Part shown: piece after piece, positions 17,496 through 25,866 of the stretch
How positions within the stretch are numbered: position 1 is the first letter of the stretch
Layout of the letters: each line of letters begins with the position of its first letter
Source of the DNA: Deltaproteobacteria bacterium
GTDB lineage: Bacteria > Desulfobacterota > Syntrophia > Syntrophales > UBA5619
Length of the DNA stretch: 25,866 nt
Assembly: GCA_026388365.1 (NCBI GenBank)
Contig: JAPLJW010000343.1
Span: 1-25,866 of the forward strand
Reading direction: 5' to 3'
The notes under the pieces: generated by a model
Databases searched by the model: none
Told to the model about the DNA's origin: nothing
What the model saw: the letters and a program-made list of their open reading frames with translations, nothing else
Position numbers and translations under genes: made by a program

Positions 17496-18890
17496 TCAAG
17501 CGCGATCCATATATTTCCGGCACTGCGTCAAGACGGAAAGAACCTCGAACGGCTCCTCGATCATCGGAAAGGTCGGTACGCCCCTCGGTTCCAGAAACGC
17601 CTTGGCGGCCTCCATATGCTTTTTCTCCGCACTGAAGGTAGCAAAGATCGGTTTCTCCGGATATCTCCGGGCCAGATCCACGATGAACTGCAGGTCGGGA
17701 ACGCCGGTCTCATCGGTGATCATCAGGATCGGAACGACGGCATCGATATGGGGATCCTTCAAAACCGCCTCCATCCCTTCCCGGTACGCAAACTCGATCC
17801 CGTGCACGATGGCCGACGGCCAGATATCGACGGGATTGCGCATGCGGATATACGGCGGACTGATCTCCTGCAGACGCCGGCGGCTCGATTCCTCCAGGGC
17901 CGGCACATCGAGGTTCCAGAACTTCTGGCACAGGTCGGTCATGGCCACGAGCATGGCCCCCGACGGCGCCAGGTAACTCACACGGTTTCCCCGGGGAAGC
18001 GGCATGGCGGACAGGGCTTTCGCCGCAAGAATCAGATGGGAGTACTTGTAGATCCTTACGATTCCGGCCTGTTTCAATGCCCCGTCGATGATCCGGTCAT
18101 CGGAGGCCAGCGCGGCGGTGTGCGCCCCTGCGGCGTGCGAACCGCCCTCGGTGCTCCCGCCTTTGAGCATGATGATCGGTTTACGCCGGGTCGTCTCCCG
18201 CGCGATTTCGAAAAAACGTTTCGGACTTTTCAGGCTCTCCAGATAGACGAAAATGGCCCTGGTCTCCGGGTCGGTTGCATAATATTCGAGGACATCGCTC
18301 TCATCGACATCGACCTTGTTGCCGATGCCGACCACGCGAGCCACCCCGAAGTTTTCGCCCGTGGCAATATAACGCATGGTGTGCGTGGCGAAATTGCCCG
18401 TCTGGGCAATGTAAGAGATATTGCCCCGGGGGATCTTCCCCAGCGGGAAAAAGCTCGATGTAAAATGAAAGGGGGTGGACGTCGTCCCGGAGGTGTTCGG
18501 CCCGATGACCCGGACGCCCGTCTCTCTCACCACCTTTTCCAGTTCGCACTGCAAAAGCCGTCCCTCATCGTCCACTTCGGAAAATCCCCCGGCCGCAAGA
18601 ACGATGGCGTTGATTCCCCTGGCCGCACATTCACGGATCGCCCCGGGATTCAGCTTTGCAGGAAGAATGATCACGGCCAGGTCGATCCCCTCGGGAAGAT
18701 CGCTGATGGAAACATAGACCCTCTTCCCCTCAATTTCGCCCCCTTTGGGATTGACGAGGTAAAGTTCTCCCGCGTAACCGTTTGCCATGATGTTCAGAAG
18801 AATATCATGGCCCGGTTTATGGCGGACCGAAGTCGCCCCGATCACCGCAACGCTGCGGGGCTCAAAAAATGAATCGAGTTTATGAATCAC
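17496..18890 (-). CDS. ADP-forming acetate/acyl-CoA synthetase, alpha subunit
   Basis: CoA-binding and phosphohistidine subunit, 464 residues, the usual alpha length. It opens with PRSVAVIGATS (11-21), has RVIGPNTSGTTS near 127 and the phosphorylated His257 in AAGAHTAALAS. I place the start at GTG 18890, six bases after AAGGAGA; the open frame continues 51 codons upstream to an ATG, but those residues do not resemble the family. GPNTSG replaces the more common GPNCLG, a modest variation. Together with the following beta gene it forms a two-subunit enzyme, unlike the fused one at 3768-5897. Confidence 0.9.
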   Translation of the reverse strand: MIHKLDSFFEPRSVAVIGATSVRHKPGHDILLNIMANGYAGELYLVNPKGGEIEGKRVYVSISDLPEGIDLAVIILPAKLNPGAIRECAARGINAIVLAAGGFSEVDDEGRLLQCELEKVVRETGVRVIGPNTSGTTSTPFHFTSSFFPLGKIPRGNISYIAQTGNFATHTMRYIATGENFGVARVVGIGNKVDVDESDVLEYYATDPETRAIFVYLESLKSPKRFFEIARETTRRKPIIMLKGGSTEGGSHAAGAHTAALASDDRIIDGALKQAGIVRIYKYSHLILAAKALSAMPLPRGNRVSYLAPSGAMLVAMTDLCQKFWNLDVPALEESSRRRLQEISPPYIRMRNPVDIWPSAIVHGIEFAYREGMEAVLKDPHIDAVVPILMITDETGVPDLQFIVDLARRYPEKPIFATFSAEKKHMEAAKAFLEPRGVPTFPMIEEPFEVLSVLTQCRKYMDRA

Positions 18891-18942
18891 AGGGTCTCCT
18901 TTGGTCGTAATCCTTATGACTCGGCAGAATTGTTTAGAAAGA

Positions 18943-19512
<570 letters not shown>

Positions 19513-19717
19513 TTAATCTCGTCCTTCAGACACGAGATATAATTAATCAGGGTTGGGAAATGCCTCCCATCCGCAACGTCTAACATCTCACAAGGTTCAA
19601 AATCGGCCTGGATGACCGAGGCCGCGGGAACGATACCCCCGGTTGGGGAGCCGCTCTGGCGAACGGTCACCGAAGCAAAGGGTTATCTTCATGAGTGAAC
19701 TTCTCGGCAATCCGATC

Positions 19718-20500
19718 TTATTTGCCCTTATAGACCGGTTTCCTTTTTTCGAGAAAAGCGCGCATCCCTTCCTTCTGATCCTCGCTGGAGAAGGCTACAG
19801 AGAAACAGGCATTCTCAATTGCTGTGGCCGTGTGCAGATCCGTTTCGGCGGCGTTCTGAATGCTGTATTTTGCAAGCCCCAATGCCACAGGGCTGTGTCG
19901 CGTCATTAACCTGGCCATGTTCAGTGCCTCTTCCATCAATTTTTCGTCATCCACAACGGCGTTAACCAGATTTATAGCACAAGCTTCATCGGCCGAAATG
20001 ATCTTTCCTGTCATCACCAGTTCCTTGGCTTTTCCCATACCGACGAGACGCGTCAATCGCACAGTTCCACCGGCGCCGGGAATAATACCGACATTGATCT
20101 CCGTTTGCCCAAGCTTTGCGCTCCTCCCTGCAATCCTGATATCGCACGCCAAAGCCAACTCACATCCTCCACCGAGCGCAAAACCGGCAATCGCAGCGAT
20201 GATCGGTTTTGACATCTTCTCCATCCGAAATGTAATATCGAGCAGGGTGGTACGGTAGAACTGCTCCAAGGCCGTTTTGTCCACCATGGCCGTAATGTCG
20301 GCCCCGGCAGTAAAATTTTTAGATCCCCCCGTGAGAATGACGGCACATACCTCGGGATCTTCGGCAAACAACGCGAGGCTCTTCACCAACTCCTCCCGCA
20401 TGACTGCATTGATAGCATTTCGAACTTCCGGCCGGTTCAGCGTGATGATTCCAACCTTATCCTCCGGCCTTTTCTCCACCAAAATTGTCGTGTAAGGCAT
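19718..20500 (-). CDS. Enoyl-CoA hydratase (crotonase)
   Basis: Hydrates a 2-enoyl-CoA to the 3-hydroxyacyl-CoA in beta-oxidation. 260 residues, complete. TLNRPEVRNAIN (20-31), FTAGADI (63-69) and AAIAGFALGGGCE supply the oxyanion hole. Both catalytic glutamates are present, Glu114 (GGGCELALACD) and Glu134 (LGQTEINVG), 20 residues apart as expected. The C terminus KRKPVYKGK is typical. AAAGGAG lies just before the ATG. It is the only intact crotonase of the minus-strand operon and so the likely partner of the acyl-CoA and hydroxyacyl-CoA dehydrogenases upstream. Confidence 0.92.
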   Translation of the reverse strand: MPYTTILVEKRPEDKVGIITLNRPEVRNAINAVMREELVKSLALFAEDPEVCAVILTGGSKNFTAGADITAMVDKTALEQFYRTTLLDITFRMEKMSKPIIAAIAGFALGGGCELALACDIRIAGRSAKLGQTEINVGIIPGAGGTVRLTRLVGMGKAKELVMTGKIISADEACAINLVNAVVDDEKLMEEALNMARLMTRHSPVALGLAKYSIQNAAETDLHTATAIENACFSVAFSSEDQKEGMRAFLEKRKPVYKGK

Positions 20501-20573
20501 CTTCCATACTCCTTTTTGTCATTGATTTGCGTTGATCGGAAATGATCCTAATTTTTCATGGAACGGCTTCATG

Positions 20574-21728
20574 TCATCGATTCTGGCTATATCCAAGCGC
20601 CACGTTGGCGATTATCATCGTATGCATATTGGATGTCCCCTCCAGAGTCTCGAACTGTTTGCTATCCCTAAGAAAACGACCGCAGGGATATTCGTTGGAA
20701 TACCCGTAGGAACCGAAGAGTTTCATGCATTCGTTGGCTGCATGTACCGCTGCTTTCGCGCCAAAAAGTTTTGCCACCGAGGTCTCCATCTGGCTCGGCA
20801 TGCCCTGATCCTTAAGCCAGGCCGCCTTGTACACAAGAGCGGCCAAAGCCTCATGTTCCATCTTCATCTCAGCAATCTGCTGTTGAATAAGCTGATAACG
20901 GCCTATGGGATTGCCGAACTGGCGCCTTTCATTGGCGTACTGGATCGAGGTCTCCAAGCATGCTCCGGAGAGTCCCAACGCGCCGGCCGCACAGCCGAGC
21001 CGTGTATGATTCAATTGGGTCATGCAAATCTGAAAGCCCTTATTTATTTCACTCAGAACCAGTATCTTGGGAACTTTGACGTCCTCGAAGGTAATCTCCG
21101 CCGTGTCTGAAGCCCATAGCCCGACCTTGTCCTGTATTGGTTTGCGGATGATCCCCGGCAGGCTGTAGTCCATGATCAGGCAGGTAATACCCCTGGCGCC
21201 GGCATTGCGGTCCGTTTTGACATACAGGAGGCCATGATGACAGATCGAGCCGTTGGTTATCCACATCTTGCTCCCATTGAGGAGAAAGTGGTCGCCCTTA
21301 TCCTCCGCATAACACTTCATGGCCGCCACATCGGATCCCACATCGGCTTCAGTCATGGCAAAGCTGCCGATATACTCTCCACCCACAAATTTAGGGATGT
21401 AGTGCTCTTTCTGTGCTTCCGTGCCGAAGGTCTGAATCGTCCAGGAGGTCCCCCAACATTGCATGTTGAAGGCCATTCGCCACGAAGTATGAACCTTGGA
21501 AACCTCTTCAATCACCAGAGATCCTTCCAAGAAACCCATGCAGTTGCCGCCATATTTTTCCTCAATGCAAAAACCGAAGAAACCCAGTTGTGCCATTTTT
21601 TCGAAGATTGCACGGCGCCAATAATGATTCCTCTCATCTTCCTCAACATAAGGTTCGATCTCGTTCTTGGCAAAATCCCTTGCCGTGTCGCGTAGCATCT
21701 GCTGCTCTTCTGTAAGTGCTAAATTCAC
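20574..21728 (-). CDS. Acyl-CoA dehydrogenase
   Basis: FAD enzyme that introduces the 2,3 double bond into an acyl-CoA and passes electrons to an electron-transfer flavoprotein (no etf genes are in the window). 384 residues, typical for the short-chain group. FAMTEADVGSDVAAMK near 123 is the first family signature, WITNGSICHHGL follows, and Glu363 in FETLEGTSNMH is at the catalytic-base position. The start is a GTG at 21728, about ten bases after AAGGGG. YGYSNEYPCGRFLRDSK is the second signature. Butyryl-CoA or a branched/cyclic acyl-CoA are all possible substrates; the sequence does not decide. Confidence 0.92.
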   Translation of the reverse strand: MNLALTEEQQMLRDTARDFAKNEIEPYVEEDERNHYWRRAIFEKMAQLGFFGFCIEEKYGGNCMGFLEGSLVIEEVSKVHTSWRMAFNMQCWGTSWTIQTFGTEAQKEHYIPKFVGGEYIGSFAMTEADVGSDVAAMKCYAEDKGDHFLLNGSKMWITNGSICHHGLLYVKTDRNAGARGITCLIMDYSLPGIIRKPIQDKVGLWASDTAEITFEDVKVPKILVLSEINKGFQICMTQLNHTRLGCAAGALGLSGACLETSIQYANERRQFGNPIGRYQLIQQQIAEMKMEHEALAALVYKAAWLKDQGMPSQMETSVAKLFGAKAAVHAANECMKLFGSYGYSNEYPCGRFLRDSKQFETLEGTSNMHTMIIANVALGYSQNR

Positions 21729-21870
21729 GATTCAATATCCCCTTCTTGATTTGGATTACCGAAATGGGTTGCTCTACGAATCCCTATGGCCCCTAATCAA
21801 TTGCAATGCTTTGTTTTCTGGAACGTGTTGGGAAACGCCATTACTGGTTTCAAGCGTCCGGTATCATGTT

Positions 21871-22758
21871 TCACCAATTGATGTCCGTTCTCGGTTTCTG
21901 TTCACCACTGGTATAGTCGTACCAACCCTTGCCGGTCTTACGTCCCAGATCTCCCGTGGAAACGAGTTTCCGGAGGGTCAGGGAGGGTCGCCATCTGGGA
22001 TCCTTGAAGTTCTCCCAGAGGGTCTCCGCCACGGCAAGCCCGATCTCGAGGCCCACAAAATCGCCCAGTTCGAAGGGTCCCATGGGATGTCCCAATCCGA
22101 ACTTCATGGCCTTGTCGATATCCTCGATCGTGGCCACCCCCTCCGCGAGACAGTTGTAAACTTCATTCCGCAGGGCCGCATTGACCCGGTTCACCAGAAA
22201 ACCGGGCCCATCCTTGACGAAGACCCCGACCTTTCCAATCCGGTCGGTGAGTTCCTTGATGGCCTGGACCGTCGCATCCGCCGTCTTGAGACCTCTGATG
22301 ATTTCCACGAGTTTCATAACCGGCACAGGGCTGAAGAAATGCATGCCCGCGAATTTGTCCGGCCGCTTCGTCGCCGTCGCAAGCTCTGTAATCGGGATGG
22401 ATGAGGTATTGCTGGCAAACAGGACATGGGGAGGGCAGATCTCCTCCAGTTGCCGGTAAAGGTCCATCTTCGCCTTTTTGTTCTCTATGATCGCCTCAAT
22501 GACCAAGTCGCAATCTTTTGCCGAGGCCAGCTCCGTTGTTGCCATGATCCGCCCCAGAATTGTGCCCTTCTGCTCGCCGGAAAGCTTGCCCTTGGCGACG
22601 CTCCCGTTCAGGTTCTTCTCGATAGCGGCCATCCCTTTCCGCACGAAATCGTCGGCGATATCCATCAGCAGCACTTCGTATCCGGCCGCGGCCATCACCT
22701 GCGCGATGCCGGATCCCATGAATCCGGCGCCAATCACCATAATTCGTTTGATCTCCAT
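21871..22758 (-). CDS. hbd: 3-hydroxyacyl-CoA (3-hydroxybutyryl-CoA) dehydrogenase
   Basis: NAD-dependent oxidation of 3-hydroxyacyl-CoA to the 3-ketoacyl-CoA. 295 residues. The dinucleotide fold begins IMVIGAGFMGSGIAQVMAAAG (GxGxxG at 10-15). NTSSIPITELA and MHFFSPVPVMKLVEIIRG hold the conserved Ser and His region, and FGLGHPMGPFELGDFVGLE is the C-terminal dimerisation signature. GAGGAGA lies before the ATG. It sits between the thiolase-like gene and the acyl-CoA dehydrogenase; 142 bp with no clear feature separate it from the latter. Confidence 0.94.
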   Translation of the reverse strand: MEIKRIMVIGAGFMGSGIAQVMAAAGYEVLLMDIADDFVRKGMAAIEKNLNGSVAKGKLSGEQKGTILGRIMATTELASAKDCDLVIEAIIENKKAKMDLYRQLEEICPPHVLFASNTSSIPITELATATKRPDKFAGMHFFSPVPVMKLVEIIRGLKTADATVQAIKELTDRIGKVGVFVKDGPGFLVNRVNAALRNEVYNCLAEGVATIEDIDKAMKFGLGHPMGPFELGDFVGLEIGLAVAETLWENFKDPRWRPSLTLRKLVSTGDLGRKTGKGWYDYTSGEQKPRTDINW

Positions 22759-22795
22759 CTTGTCTCCTCTCTATGCGCGATCGATCCGGTTGTCT

Positions 22796-23947
22796 TCAGC
22801 CCGAATTTCGTAAGACCAGGGCCATTCCCTGGCCCCCTTCGGCCCCAAGCGCAACCATGGCGATCCGGGCGCTCCGATGGCGGAGTGCGTGAACGGCCCG
22901 TGTCAGCAGCACCGCCCCCATGGCCCCCCAGGGATTCCCTGTCGCCAGGGCGCCGCCCGCCGGATTGACCCGCTTGGCGAGCACATCCGGAGCGACTCCC
23001 CAGCTCTGCCATTCCCGGAGGACAGCCAGGCACTCTGCCGCGGACATTTCGTTCAGCTCGATCACCTCTACCTCGTTCAGGTTCAATCCGGCCCGGCTCA
23101 GGGCGCATCGGCTTGCCTCTACAACGGCGAGTCCTGTGTACCGGGGATCTGTCGCAGCGGTCCCGACGGAGATAATTTCCGCCAGCACCGGCAAGGCCAA
23201 GGCATCCGCCTTCTCCCGGCTCGCGAGGAGGCACATCGCCGCCCCGTCGGCCGGCGGGGCCAGCAACGGCGCCTTCCTCTGAAGTTCGTCGGCTCTGATG
23301 GTCTCTTCTTTTTTCCCCTTTTTGACCGTTACGGGGAAGATTTCACCTTCGCCACTGCTGCCCTCCCCGGCTGCATGGGCCTTCTTGAGGCTTGACTCCG
23401 CGAAGGCCGCCAGCTCTTCCTCCAGAAGAAGGTATTTCCGCGCCAGATTTTCCGCCACCCCCGCCGTGGTGACAAACCCGTAACGCTCTGCCGGCTGAGC
23501 CCCTGTCTCCTGAGCCGGGATGGCGTCAATGATCTCGCGCCGTTTCCCATCGAAGGCATAGCGGGCATTCCGGATCTCGAAGGGGATCTGGCTCATGCTC
23601 TCTGTGCCCCCCGCGAGGATCACCCCGGCATCGCCGCACCGGATGGCCCAGTAACCGTTCACGACCGCCTGGAACCCGGAGGCGCTCTGCCGCTGTACCG
23701 TGTAGGCAGGAACCTTTTCCGGCAGGCGAGCCAGAAGCATCGCATGCCGGCCGCCATTGGATGGCCTGCTCGTCTGCTTGGCAATGCCCACAATTACCTC
23801 TTCGATCTGCTCGGCCGGGATTCCGGCCCGTTTCACGGCCTCTTGCATGGCTACCGCACCCAACTGCTGTTCCGACAAGGTCTCAAATTGCCCGCAAAAA
23901 GCACCTATCGGGGTTCGGACAGCGCTGGCGACAATCACTTGGTTCAT
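22796..23947 (-). CDS. Thiolase homologue lacking all catalytic residues
   Basis: 383-residue protein with the complete thiolase fold, but the nucleophilic Cys is Ser88 (VQRQSASG instead of RQCGSG), the catalytic His of GHP is Asn338 (ATGNPWGAMG), and the second Cys is Gly368 (GAEGGQG instead of CxGGGxG). NEAF is changed to NEMS, though Asn and Glu remain. The frame is intact and the rest is well conserved (ILAGGTESMSQIP, NPAGGALA), so it is not a decaying pseudogene. It begins 3 bp after the intact thiolase stop, implying coupled translation and perhaps a heteromeric complex in which this chain is structural or binds substrate. Thiolytic activity on its own is very unlikely. Confidence 0.88.
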   Translation of the reverse strand: MNQVIVASAVRTPIGAFCGQFETLSEQQLGAVAMQEAVKRAGIPAEQIEEVIVGIAKQTSRPSNGGRHAMLLARLPEKVPAYTVQRQSASGFQAVVNGYWAIRCGDAGVILAGGTESMSQIPFEIRNARYAFDGKRREIIDAIPAQETGAQPAERYGFVTTAGVAENLARKYLLLEEELAAFAESSLKKAHAAGEGSSGEGEIFPVTVKKGKKEETIRADELQRKAPLLAPPADGAAMCLLASREKADALALPVLAEIISVGTAATDPRYTGLAVVEASRCALSRAGLNLNEVEVIELNEMSAAECLAVLREWQSWGVAPDVLAKRVNPAGGALATGNPWGAMGAVLLTRAVHALRHRSARIAMVALGAEGGQGMALVLRNSG

Positions 23948-23950
23948 GGT

Positions 23951-25168
23951 TCATTCCCCTTTCTCGACGATCATGGCGACCCCGAGCCCCCCGGCGCAAC
24001 ACATGGTAATGAGGCCGTACCGGTGCGCGGTGACGCGTTGCAACTCGTACAGGCACTTCACCGTCAGAGCTGCGCCCGTGCAACCGAGGGGATGCCCCAT
24101 GGCGATGGCGCCGCCGTTGGGATTCAGCTTGGATAGGAGGGTTTCGCGATTGACTCCCCATGCCATCCATTCTCGAAGCACGGCGAGCGACTGGGCCGCG
24201 AAGGCCTCGTTCAGCTCAATGACATCCACATCCCGGAGGGCGATCTTCGCCCGCTCCAAGGCGATCCGTGTACATTCCACCGGACCGATTCCCATGATCG
24301 TTGGATCGCAGCCGCTGGAAGCAACCGCAAGAATTCTCGCCATGGGTTTCATGCCCAGGGTTTGGGCCTTGTCCGCCGCCATGACGAGCACCGCCGCCGC
24401 CCCGTCGTTGCGGCCGGAAGAGTTGCCCGCCGTAACGCTGCCGCCCTTTTTGAAGGCCGGGGCCAGGGCAGCGAGTTTCTCCAAAGTAGTCATGCGAGGG
24501 TGTTCGTCCGTATCGAAGGTCCTGACAGCGCCATCCGGGGTTGAGACCGAGACTGGCAGGATCTGTTCCCGGAAACGGCCTTCCTTAATGGCCTGAGCCG
24601 TTCTCACCTGGCTTTCCAACGCGAAAATATCCTGCTCCTCGCGCTGTATTTGGTACTTCTCCGCCAAGTTTTCAGCCGTGTTCCCCATCGGCTGCTGGCC
24701 GTAGAGATCGGCGGGAATCGCCCCCGGCCCGCCCTGGACCAGGGAGTCTTCAAGGGGGTGATCGCCGTTTCCCAGGCCGTGCCTGGCATTCCGCAGAAAA
24801 TAAACAGACTGGCTCATGTTCTCGGTTCCCCCCGCCACGATGGTATCCGCCTCCCCGGCGCGGATGATCTGGGAGGCGTCCATGATGGCCTGGAGTCCGG
24901 AGCCGCACTGGCGGTGTACCGTGTAGGCCGGCACCGTCTCCGGGATGCCAGCCAAGAGAGACACGACCCGGGCTGTATTGGCCGGATCCGAACTCTGCCG
25001 GACATGTCCCAGAATCACATGGTCGATCTCTTGGCCCGTCAAGCCGGACCTTTTGAGCAAATCCTCAACCACAAGACGTCCCAGTTCCTTGTCTGGAATG
25101 TCCCGTAAACTGCCGCCGATCCGTCCAATGGGTGTTCGCACGGCGTGTGTGATGACCACCTCTTTCAT
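23951..25168 (-). CDS. Acetyl-CoA C-acetyltransferase (thiolase)
   Basis: Cleaves 3-ketoacyl-CoA with CoA to acetyl-CoA and a shortened acyl-CoA (or the reverse condensation). 405 residues with every catalytic element: Cys88 in HRQCGSG, NEAFAAQ, His359 in GHPLGCTG, and Cys390 in MCCAGGLG. The start is the ATG at 25168, after GAGGGTGG; an upstream in-frame ATG adds 11 residues without resemblance to the family. It is the first gene of the minus-strand beta-oxidation operon and is followed by its degenerate paralogue. Confidence 0.94.
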   Translation of the reverse strand: MKEVVITHAVRTPIGRIGGSLRDIPDKELGRLVVEDLLKRSGLTGQEIDHVILGHVRQSSDPANTARVVSLLAGIPETVPAYTVHRQCGSGLQAIMDASQIIRAGEADTIVAGGTENMSQSVYFLRNARHGLGNGDHPLEDSLVQGGPGAIPADLYGQQPMGNTAENLAEKYQIQREEQDIFALESQVRTAQAIKEGRFREQILPVSVSTPDGAVRTFDTDEHPRMTTLEKLAALAPAFKKGGSVTAGNSSGRNDGAAAVLVMAADKAQTLGMKPMARILAVASSGCDPTIMGIGPVECTRIALERAKIALRDVDVIELNEAFAAQSLAVLREWMAWGVNRETLLSKLNPNGGAIAMGHPLGCTGAALTVKCLYELQRVTAHRYGLITMCCAGGLGVAMIVEKGE

Positions 25169-25517
25169 AGCACCACCCTCTTCTTCTGAGCAACTTTCCA
25201 AGTATCTTTGATTGTTAGTTTCATGCGGGGATTGTTGCCCCTTTTAGTATTGCGACCAACTCGCACCCCAGTTCTTGGGCTTTTTGTTTCATATTTTGAT
25301 TTTGTATGACCTTCGATCGATAGCATTTTTTCGTAATATCCCTGACCGGAATCGACACAGGAGGTCCCTTGCTTGATCATGGCATGAAACTCCCCGCGGC
25401 AAGGCGCGGGGAGCGCTGCCCAGAATTTTTAATAAACCAGACAGACCCGCTTGTAATACGAGAGCGTCAACAAGTTACTCCCTGATAAACCGCCCCAGCA
25501 GGTTACGGATCGCTATT
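25169..25517. other. 349-bp intergenic region upstream of the thiolase operon
   Basis: Contains no gene I can support. It should hold the promoter of the thiolase-to-synthetase operon, but no convincing -35/-10 or sigma54 pair is evident. The GC-rich hairpin at 25390-25413 lies within it. A 71-codon open frame here has no recognisable protein features and overlaps the thiolase start. Confidence 0.5.
25390..25413 (-). terminator. GC-rich hairpin downstream of alanine dehydrogenase
   Basis: CTCCCCGCG and CGCGGGGAG form a perfect nine-pair stem with a six-base loop, about 100 bp past the ald stop. Only a short T-containing stretch follows on the minus strand, so termination is plausible but not clear-cut. 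Confidence 0.45.
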
Positions 25518-25866
25518 TTAGAGAATGAACTTGTCAACCGGCACGAACTTCATGCCGAAGGCATCGGCCACCCCTACGAAGGTGATCTGACCCCGGACCA
25601 CATTGGCGCCCTTCTTGATCTCCGGATTTTCCTTCATCGCCTTCTTCCAGCCCTTGTCCGCGATCTCGACCGCATAGGGAAGGGTGGCATTGGTGAGGGC
25701 CAGCGTCGAGGTTTTCGCCACGGCGCCCGGCATGTTTCCGACACTGTAATGGATGATGCCGTCGATCGTGTAGATCGGATCCTTGTGCGTCGTAGCCCTG
25801 GAGGTTTCAAAGCAGCCGCCCTGATCGATCGCCACGTCCACCATGACAGCGCCCTTTTTCATGGTC
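25518..25866 (-). CDS. ald: Alanine dehydrogenase, C-terminal part (cut by window edge)
   Basis: NAD-dependent oxidative deamination of alanine to pyruvate and ammonia. The visible 115 residues contain MKKGAVMVDVAIDQGGCFETS and HYSVGNMPGAVAKTSTLALTNATLPY, the conserved C-terminal NAD-domain edge and closing segment of alanine dehydrogenase. The N-terminal two thirds lie outside the window. In Stickland-type metabolism alanine oxidation supplies the reductant for glycine reduction, so its presence in the same region as the grd genes is notable, although a separate operon lies between them. Confidence 0.93.
   Translation of the reverse strand, partial: TMKKGAVMVDVAIDQGGCFETSRATTHKDPIYTIDGIIHYSVGNMPGAVAKTSTLALTNATLPYAVEIADKGWKKAMKENPEIKKGANVVRGQITFVGVADAFGMKFVPVDKFIL

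Noticed and set aside
16697..18872. Long plus-strand open frames across the split acyl-CoA synthetase genes
   Set aside because: Antisense shadows; the minus strand encodes well-matched alpha and beta subunits.
25165..25380. 71-codon ORF upstream of the thiolase
   Set aside because: It overlaps the thiolase start, has no recognisable motif and no good ribosome site.

Overview
The window looks like the chromosome of an anaerobic, amino-acid- or fatty-acid-using bacterium. It carries UGA-encoded selenoproteins of the glycine reductase family, two ADP-forming acyl-CoA synthetase systems, a beta-oxidation gene set, alanine dehydrogenase and direct sulfhydrylation genes. This mix, an Rrf2 regulator next to cysK, and the fairly GC-rich codon use suggest a deltaproteobacterial (Desulfobacterota, perhaps Syntrophales-like) syntroph or fermenter. 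That placement is inference; no rRNA or other marker gene lies in the window.

Layout. (1) Bases 1-3485, minus strand: a sulfur amino acid operon reading Rrf2 regulator, 14-residue Met/Cys-rich leader ORF, intrinsic terminator, metY (O-acetylhomoserine sulfhydrylase), cysK, metX (cut by the window edge). The leader ORF, terminator and a competing pairing look like a ribosome-mediated attenuator. A near-perfect sigma70 promoter with an overlapping palindrome lies upstream of the regulator. (2) Bases 3768-15597, plus strand: fused ADP-forming acyl-CoA synthetase, a divergent crotonase, then a reordered glycine/sarcosine/betaine reductase cluster: grdE, grdB (Sec357), trxB, grdC, grdD, trxA, grdA (Sec44), ackA. 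(3) Bases 15746-16609, plus strand: an AT-richer two-[4Fe-4S] protein related to QueG-type reductases. (4) Bases 16799-25168, minus strand, in order of transcription: intact thiolase, a thiolase homologue lacking all three catalytic residues, 3-hydroxyacyl-CoA dehydrogenase, acyl-CoA dehydrogenase, crotonase, a broken crotonase, and the split alpha and beta subunits of a second ADP-forming acyl-CoA synthetase. (5) Bases 25518-25866, minus strand: the C-terminal part of alanine dehydrogenase.

How the genes work together. Component B (GrdE/GrdB) and selenoprotein A (GrdA) would reductively cleave glycine or an N-methylated relative. Component C (GrdC/GrdD) would release acetyl phosphate, and AckA would make ATP from it. 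TrxB and TrxA deliver electrons from NADPH. The minus-strand beta-oxidation genes would convert a short-chain acyl-CoA to acetyl-CoA, and the ADP-forming synthetases would recover ATP from acyl-CoA thioesters. Alanine dehydrogenase could supply reductant in a Stickland-like coupling. The selenocysteine machinery (selA, selB, selC, selD) is not in the window and must be elsewhere for grdA and grdB to work.

No tRNA, rRNA, CRISPR array, insertion sequence or phage gene was seen. The 189-bp convergent gap 16610-16798 and the 229-bp gap 19489-19717 hold no gene or clear terminator that I can support.
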